Assembly: GCF_001723175.1 (NCBI RefSeq)
Contig: NC_064655.1
Coordinates: 248,001-312,000, forward strand
Direction: 5' to 3'
DNA from: Penicillium oxalicum
Taxonomy: Eukaryota > Ascomycota > Eurotiomycetes > Eurotiales > Aspergillaceae
DNA length: 64,000 nucleotides
Of this stretch, positions 58,457 through 64,000 are shown in pieces. Positions within the stretch are counted from its first letter, which is position 1. Each line of letters starts with the position of its first letter. Below the pieces are notes generated by a model that ran no database searches, was not told the origin of the DNA, and worked only from the letters and a program-made list of their open reading frames with translations. The translations under genes and the position numbers were made by a program.

Positions 58457-59721
58457 GGTATGATCTTGGATAGAGATTCGTTGTCTCGAAATGCTACCTT
58501 GCAAACAAATCAAACAGTTCAAGTGGAAGGGGCAGTTCGTTGTCTCGCCACGTTCGCAACTCACATTTCCACCTTCTCTCAACCTCTCTCGTCCCACAGC
58601 TGAAATTCCACAGCTGAACCTGGTAGATGAGCGGTAAGACGTGCACAGCTAGGAAATCAGGTGGGGCATTTCATTACAGCGTTTTCCCCCTATCTCCATG
58701 AATGCTGGATTTCACGTTGAGCCTATCGCCTGTTGAGACCTGGAGACCGGAAGAGTGCTAAAGTCGGACTCAACAGGAGACTGTTGACCATGATCAACGA
58801 CTCTCTTTGCGACCGTCACGATTCTCAAGCTTATACGCCAGATGTCTCGGGCCAGGATTGGCAATATGCACCTACTCCAGGATACTCTGATTACACCCTC
58901 CAGGATATGGATCCACTCCTTCACCAGCTTGAGGATCGCTCCTAGCCCTGGCTTCCCCCGGGCAAGAAGTTCCAAGAGCTGACGAAGCTTATCCTCCATG
59001 CTCACCCTCTGCTCAGTGAGCAGGTGAAATCATTTCTAGTAAAAGTGTTGGGGGGTGCTAGGGTACCGGGTGCAACAATCGAAAACAACCCGTCTGAACT
59101 GCTACAGTGCCCCTAGCTGGGCAATTTTTGTGGGCGTAGCATGACTAATCTTGGCAGATATATAGCATCTCCTTTCTTCGGGCATCCACCAATCCTGCTG
59201 CGCCGAGAGGCCTTTTGGTTCCTATCCACGTCATAAATACATCTACTACGTCTATGTTATGGCTTTCTTTCATGTTGCCCTTTTCGATTACGGCCATGTG
59301 GCCTTCTCCACTCTCATTCGCGGATAATGGATCGAGAGGAAATCGATGATCTCTCGCGGGGTCCTCGCCAGGAGGACTGCCCCGTCTGCACACCTACATG
59401 TAACCCCGCTCTCATGTTGCGCATTCCATTCTTTGCTTTTTCTGAAAGCTCAGCTCGCATCATGTAACCAGATCGGACGAAGAGGCCTAAGTGCTATCGC
59501 ATGTTAAATAGCCTGAGATCAGAGGGGTCTTGAGGGATCCTCAAGAAACAGTTTTGTCACCACCACACTGCTACCTTCTTCCTTACCTGACTGACAGGCC
59601 ACTACCCTGACTAGTAGTCTCTTTACAGTCTAGCGAAGATGGCTAAGCAAGAGTGTTCAATCGCTGGTGAAAAGGCGATGAAGGGGGACAACAAGTGGCT
59701 TTAGAACGCCGTAGATGCGGC
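58457..59721. other. Intergenic, weak ORFs only
   Basis: Open frames at 58733-58945 (+) and 59005-58712 (-) overlap in antisense; neither resembles a known protein. Confidence 0.35.
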
Positions 59722-62640
59722 TCATACGCTATGCAGGGGATTGTGTTCTGAGAGTGCGAGGAATATGACACGACCTGATGAACAACCGATTGCCACAGTT
59801 GTTGCAGATATAGCAAATAAAGAGGGCTTAGCAGGCCGATATTCTGCAGGCAACCACAACAGGTTGAACCCATTATAGGTTATCCATGAAGAGTCATCAC
59901 TTAAGCCATACCCATAAGTTCCTGTCAAACGATGGGGGCTGGACGCACCAGGGTTGGTGGATTTTAGGTTTATTGTATCGACCTTCGTGCGAAGAAGATT
60001 TGACTCGGTTCTATCAAATTGGAGGAAGTAAGGAAAGCGAACCTCAATGGTAGATGTTCCCTGGCCGGTGGGTGAATCCCAAACTGTCACTGTCATATCA
60101 TCCGACGCTGATACGAGTCGGCTGCCATCTGTCGACCAAGCGATCAACGTGGCAAGGCCAGTATGTCCCTCGAGGATATACGTGCATTCGCCAGTGGCCG
60201 GATTTCAAATTCTGACGGTATTATCAACCGAGGCGGATGCGAGCTTGCTTCCATCTGGCGACCAGACAATTGATTTAATCCAGTCACTATCACCCGCGAG
60301 GATACACGCGCACTAGCCAGTGGCCGGATCCCAGATTCTAAGAGACTTATCTTGCGACGCTGATGCAAGTCGTTTTCCATCTGGCGACCATGCGATTGAT
60401 CGGGCGGAGCCACTATGCCCCTCGAGGATAGATATGCATTCACCGGTGGCCGGATTCCAAATTTTGATGGTTTTGTTATCCGACGCGGATGCGAGCTGGC
60501 TTCCGTCGGGCGACCAGGCAATTGTGCTGATTTGTTCACTATTCCCCTCGAGGGTTGATTCCAGCTGGCCGGTGGTCGGATCCCAGATCCTAACAGCCTT
60601 TCTGAACGATACTGATGCAAGTCGGTTTCCACTTGGTGACCAGGCGATCGTGCGGACTGAGTCACTGTGCCCCTCGAGGCTTGATTCGGGTTGGCCAGTG
60701 GCCGGATCCCAAATCCTGACAGTTCTATCCCCTGACGCGGATGCGATGCGGCTTCCATCGGGCGACCAGGCGATTGACCAGATAGAGTCACCATGGCCCT
60801 CAAGGGTTTGAAGACACGAATTCCAAGTCTCATCTACCACTGGGCTATTCATGACCCACCCAGGTTTCTCAATTTGGTAGATTGTCCTCGTGGTACTTTG
60901 AGTCGGGCTGAAGATAAGGGCTGCATTATATACTTGAAGCGGACAACATTCAATTCCTTGTCTGTGGTATCGGATGAATCGTGATGCGTCTTGGATTTTG
61001 TCTAATTGGGCCCGGTGCTCGCCTTTCTCCTATAAATATTACCAGGTGAGGAGAGGAAATTACCTCAACATTATAACAATCACTTACCTGCAGTAACTCT
61101 TCAAGCTTCAGCATAGCCGTTATACCTCGAGATAAGCTTCGCAAAATACTAAGAGCTTCTAGCAAATGAAGATATTTCTGTCCCGGAAAAGAGCACAGAT
61201 ACTCTCCATTTTGAGGGCCGTGGTTTTCGTCATCATCACGCCAACCTGCCTGAAGGTGATCAACCCAGTACAGACACGCCTATCTTACGCCTGCTAAAGG
61301 ATCTGGGCTAGGTTGTGTGACTTCCTCAATCGCCATTCCAACAAACTTTATATCAAAGATATTACGCCGAAGCGTCTTGAATAACGATTGTAGAGATCGT
61401 GAGAAGATAGCATAATGCTCAGCTTCTCTACCTTTGGCAAAGAGTTTATCTTGCGACATTTCGAGCAGAAAATCTTTTGCGGACTGATGGATGAAAACAA
61501 TAACGTTCTCATGTAATGTCAGGAATGAGCCGCAAGTTGCGATAATCTCCAGTAAATCTTCTTGGTCATCAGAGAGATCATCAGGTGTCTCAATCAGGGT
61601 GGCCAGTTCAGGAAGGGCGATCGGCTGATACACTATTGACATGACAGCCAGTATTCGCTTGCAGAGCTCAGCATCTTCCGACTTCCGAACCTGATCAATC
61701 ATTCGGCAGTATAATGCATCCAGTCCAGGAGGGAGCTCGTTAAGTTTCTTCAGGACATGCCTCCTCGATGTTCGGCTGAGATCTTGACAAACCAGGGCCA
61801 CCCAGAGGAAAGTGCCCTGCGAGTTTCCCAACATGTGACCGCTGACAATATCACGGACTTCATCTTTATATTTTTTGACTTTTGTCAACTGATCAACCTT
61901 ATGCTGAATGAACTTTCTTACAGCGTCAGATACAGATGCCTCATTTAGTTCCAATGAAATCGGCGCTGTCTGAGCTGCAGTATCCAGATGTTCTTCAGTA
62001 TCAGGCCAGTTACGGCTTGAGACAATCCACTTCACGTGCGAGTGGGTGGACGATTCCCGAACAATCAAGTCCAGAAGGAAAGGGAGATCTGTTATGCACT
62101 CGTCCAGCGCATCGTTCACCAAATAAATATTCTGTAAAACCGGATCTCTCAATATATCGGTGAAGATTTTCGAAAGGACATTCCATGCGTTTATGTCCTT
62201 AAACAGCGTCTTTCCCGCTTGGTCGTACCGGCTCCGTACATGGGAGGGAAGAGTTGGCCGTTTCTGAATTAACGAATATATCAAGCCACGGAGGACGGCT
62301 GTGGCGTTATTGATTCGCACATCAGTAGCTTGGCAGAAAAAAAAGATATATTCGTCGTATCCCCGCCGATACATTGGGTCAATTCGTCGATGATGCCGCA
62401 CAGAAGCATTGTTTTGCCTTTGCCGGGGTCTCCCCTGATCCATAGGAGACGACTGCTCTGGTTGTCCTGCCATTGTTTGAATTCTTCGTTGTCAAAAATC
62501 CAGCAATATGAGTCTTTCAGCAACCCTCCATTGGTCTTTTCAATACGGTCTTTATCATCGTAACGGTTTGTTGTTCGTAGATCTCGTAAGCACGCCTGAT
62601 TCAATGACGTTTCCGATTGTGCTGAGGCAATCGCACCAAT
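59722..62640 (-). pseudogene. NACHT-WD40 (NLR-like) protein, interrupted
   Basis: Minus strand: DLRTTNRYDDKDRIE and WIRGDPGKGKTMLLCGIIDE (P-loop, about 62430); a one-base loss in a T8 run near 62340; YLVNDALDEC (Walker B, about 62110); NACHT helices to a TAG at 61280-61282. The same frame then runs on (YWVDHLQAGW...), passes a GT-AG intron near 61090-61030, and enters WD40 repeats of the type [17 protein letters not shown]...VRIWDPATG. These are broken by TAG 60313-60315 (where GQ is expected) and TGA 60205-60207 (where IW is expected), ending at 59722. No ATG was found upstream of 62640, so the effector N-terminus is missing. Intact relatives are STAND NTPases in heterokaryon incompatibility/immunity. 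Confidence 0.75.
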
Positions 62641-62738
62641 TAGTCAAATTCTGTTAGAGTCGTGTTTGTCCTGTTTTCCTCCACTTACAGAACTGTGCAG
62701 TGATATGGCCATAGTTCTGTCCGACCTGAATCCCTGAG

Positions 62739-63400
62739 TTAGGGCCATCGTAAGATATATAAAGAGGTGAAACTGATCTCGAGTAGCCCTGTAGCGATGG
62801 AAGTCGATGATTTGAACTGAGAAGGGAGTCGGAAAAACCAGGCGATCCACAACCATAAAATCAAATCCCTGGAAGCTATCGGCGGGATTTTCTCGTCCAG
62901 CTTCTCGATCCACAGCTCTGTCAGAAAATGCACAGTCTCCTGGCATTCATAATAGTCTGCAATAACAGTAAGCTTTGCAAGCATCTCTGGGGTGAGCTTC
63001 CTAGGTATCTGAGAGTGTTGAGCGTGAATGGCCCGAAGTAATATAATGAATACCTCAACATCCCAGCATTCTGCAGTGATCTCAACTGAGCCCTTCTGAA
63101 AACAAGCGATGCTTTCCTTCCAGCCTCCAGTAAGCAGCCATTTAAAAACCGGAGAGGCAAACATCAAGTGCTTCGCAGAGACCTGGATACGCGAGCAATT
63201 GTAATCCAAACGGCTCTCGACAAGAGATTCTTCGGCAAGGGAATCTTCGGTAGCAGTGGCCTCAACAGCGGGCTCTTCGACAGCAGTGGCCTCGACGGCA
63301 GTCTCTTCGGCGGCGGCCCTTCTTTTCTTGTCCTTCCGCTTCTACTTTTTATCCTTTTTATACTGTTTCTTATCGATCTATTCCTTAAGACCCAGCTCTA
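62739..63400 (-). pseudogene. BTB-domain protein with Lys-rich N-terminus, nonsense codons
   Basis: IQVSAKHLMFASPVFKWLL, GGWKES, KGSVEITAECWDVEVFIILL and ADYYECQETVHF form a typical Aspergillus-type BTB domain. The frame extends upstream through an Ala/Glu repeat (EETAVEATAVEEPAVEAT) into a Lys-rich segment containing TAG at 63342-63344 and TAG at 63378-63380; Gln codons fit both places. No ATG downstream of these precedes the BTB domain, so the start is lost. It ends at 62739. Confidence 0.6.
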
Positions 63401-63419
63401 ACGGTATATAACTGAATCT

Positions 63420-64000
63420 TGGAATCCCAGTCAACCCCTGAGAACCCAGGGGATTGCCAAGAGATGGTCCAGAGAAGTGTGCATTCCCGGCCAGTTGGGC
63501 AAAAGGGCTGTTCGTGTGAAGGGCTGTAGCAGAATTGATTCAATTGTACTAGGCCACATGCAGTTTACAACAATCTTGAGGAGAGAAAGAAGCAAGGACA
63601 GGAGTGGTCGCGGTCCTTAAGAGTGTCGATCCCTTATGCATGCAATCCTCTAGAACCTCGTGATAGAATCGCTCAGAATTCTTCTGCTAAGACGATATCC
63701 GAAGGCCATGACACATGGTTTACCACCGGGCTCTGGCCCGTCACAGCTGGAACAGTCTATGATTAAAACAATCAATCTTCAAATCTCTTCCGAGGAGTAA
63801 CTGTGTCTACAGTATTGTCAGGTAAATAGACGGATCATACATGGTAAGTGGAGGAGATGAACCCACGTGGCGCATCTGAGTTTCCCCCAGCGCGGGAGAG
63901 CCACCTCGCTTTTGCTTCCTCGCGCTACGACCTGTATCTACAGTCCACTTTAGCTTTTTTCACTATTGCTTAATCAACTAAGTCTGCGATGGGATTATAA
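63420..64000. other. Intergenic to window edge
   Basis: No feature supported. Confidence 0.4.

Noticed and set aside
50943..64000. A fully delimited Starship element
   Set aside because: No 5' or 3' terminal repeats or empty site can be shown from this window.

Overview
The window is nuclear DNA of a filamentous ascomycete, most likely Eurotiomycetes (Aspergillus/Penicillium-like). Evidence: short 46-100 nt introns, a Zn2Cys6 regulator, an ABCC transporter, a multimodular NRPS with a fungal-type N-methyltransferase insert, a LaeA-like remnant, a DUF7025-AAA remnant, a NACHT-WD40 protein, a DUF3435 tyrosine recombinase and LTR relics. No rRNA, tRNA or CRISPR array was found. Genes were read by eye, joining exons by frame and splice sites; several are invisible as single ORFs.

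Left part (0-21 kb) is gene-poor accessory DNA. It holds an intact four-exon pseudokinase (10-1084, -), an IFI6/IFI27-like membrane protein in three exons (4178-4789, -), a decayed unknown gene (4.9-7.3 kb), a LINE 3' tail (7.9-8.3 kb), and a diverged inverted duplication (about 8.56-9.99 kb against 12.95-14.36 kb). The duplication encloses a LaeA-like pseudogene and an F-box-like gene. Then come a protein joining a PD-(D/E)XK-like domain to a kinase-like domain (14768-17026, +) and a broken DUF7025-AAA ATPase (17.2-18.7 kb, -).

Centre (21.6-49 kb) is a candidate biosynthetic cluster. A 10.1 kb NRPS gene (31748-21601, -) has the order C-A-nMT-T-C-A-T-TE-MT; the extra methyltransferase after the thioesterase is unusual. 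Two blocks of the two modules are nearly identical, and one base is missing in module 2 at 25500/25501, so the frame breaks as given. Nearby are an arrestin-like protein (37491-36157, -), a 13-exon ABCC exporter (40257-45384, +, two GC-AG introns) and a Zn2Cys6 regulator (48998-46666, -). The expected logic is that the regulator switches on the NRPS, which makes an N-methylated dipeptide-scale product that the exporter removes. Product and co-regulation are inference. Solo LTRs of one family lie in opposite orientation at 14.0 and 49.5 kb, outside the cluster; a different solo LTR lies in the NRPS-arrestin gap.

Right part (50-64 kb) is decayed accessory DNA: a DUF3435 recombinase relic, hypothetical genes, two BTB genes and a NACHT-WD40 (NLR-like) gene. 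Most carry in-frame TAG or TGA codons, largely of the kind made by C-to-T change (CAG to TAG, TGG to TGA), suggesting repeat-induced point mutation or similar decay. A DUF3435 gene with NLR cargo is the gene content of Starship elements, but no element ends were identified.
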